A stretch of 15,154 bases of DNA from an uncultured Eubacteriales bacterium (GTDB taxonomy: Bacteria > Bacillota > Clostridia > Peptostreptococcales > Anaerovoracaceae): contig CACYBO010000137.1 of NCBI GenBank assembly GCA_902772685.1, positions 1 through 15,154 of the forward strand, in the 5' to 3' direction. A program made the position numbers and the translations under genes. The notes under the pieces are model-generated. The model did no database searches and had not been told where the DNA came from. It saw only the letters and a program-made list of their open reading frames with translations. Below are positions 15,114-15,154 of the stretch, one piece after another (positions within the stretch are counted from its first letter, which is position 1; each line of letters begins with the position of its first letter).

Positions 15114-15154
15114 GCCGGTTCTCCTTCCACGATTGATTCAACCAGTACGCCGGC
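15101..15154 (-). CDS. CoA-transferase alpha subunit, C-terminal fragment
   Basis: Reading the minus strand from the right edge gives 17 codons, AGVLVESIVEGEPAWQI, and a TAA at 15103-15101. The frame is open to the edge and overlaps the beta-subunit start by 13 nt. Class I CoA-transferase alpha subunits lie directly upstream of beta subunits and end in a similar GVxVdxIV-like stretch. The call rests mainly on this order and tight coupling; the rest of the gene is outside the window. Confidence 0.75.
   Translation of the reverse strand, partial: AGVLVESIVEGEPAWQI

Noticed and set aside
1..15154. Mobile element, CRISPR array, phage-defence system or RNA gene
   Set aside because: No transposase, integrase, regularly spaced repeats, tRNA cloverleaf or defence-type gene was seen; the unusual proteins are all explained better by glycan synthesis and export.

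Overview
The window looks like a chromosomal segment of an anaerobic low-to-mid GC Firmicute, most likely a member of the Clostridia. This is inferred from AGGAGG-type ribosome sites, LicD-family and ABC-exported surface-glycan genes, a secreted fibronectin-III/NlpC-P60-like protein and a ketoacid CoA-transferase. No mobile element, CRISPR array, rRNA or tRNA is visible.

Positions 1-12659 hold one long minus-strand operon for building, decorating and exporting a cell-surface polysaccharide. In transcription order (right to left) it encodes an ABC-2 permease (Wzm/TagG type), an ATPase with a Wzt-like C-terminal domain, a LicD phosphotransferase, a Gfo/Idh/MocA oxidoreductase, a metallophosphoesterase, a second LicD, and an 810-residue four-module glycosyltransferase (Rossmann + ParB-like + GT2 + DUF6270-like). 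It continues with a 743-residue fusion (degenerate methyltransferase + kinase-like + LicD), a TagD-like cytidylyltransferase, a GT2 with a C-terminal Rossmann module, and the first 33 codons of a sugar-nucleotide epimerase/decarboxylase that runs off the left edge. Almost every junction is a 1-, 4- or 11-nt overlap, which implies translational coupling. A sigma70-type promoter candidate lies at 12762-12790, with a perfect 8-bp inverted repeat over its -35.

The likely logic is as follows. The glycosyltransferases assemble a chain. The cytidylyltransferase makes a CDP-activated alcohol. Three LicD domains transfer the phospho-alcohol onto sugars, and Wzm/Wzt exports the product. The methyltransferase-plus-kinase-like order of the 743-residue protein, together with a C-terminal domain on the ATPase, recalls the WbdD/Wzt-C system of E. 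coli O9a. There a chain-end modification is read by the exporter. Whether that analogy holds here is open and is the main lead of the window.

To the right, 12911-14362 (plus strand) encodes a membrane-anchored or secreted protein with three FN3-like domains and a Cys-rich NlpC/P60-like domain. A strong bidirectional terminator at 14405-14433 separates it from a convergent minus-strand CoA-transferase operon: the beta subunit is complete, and only the last 17 codons of the alpha subunit are visible at the right edge. No gene-free stretch exceeds 300 bases; the largest is the 251-bp divergent promoter region.
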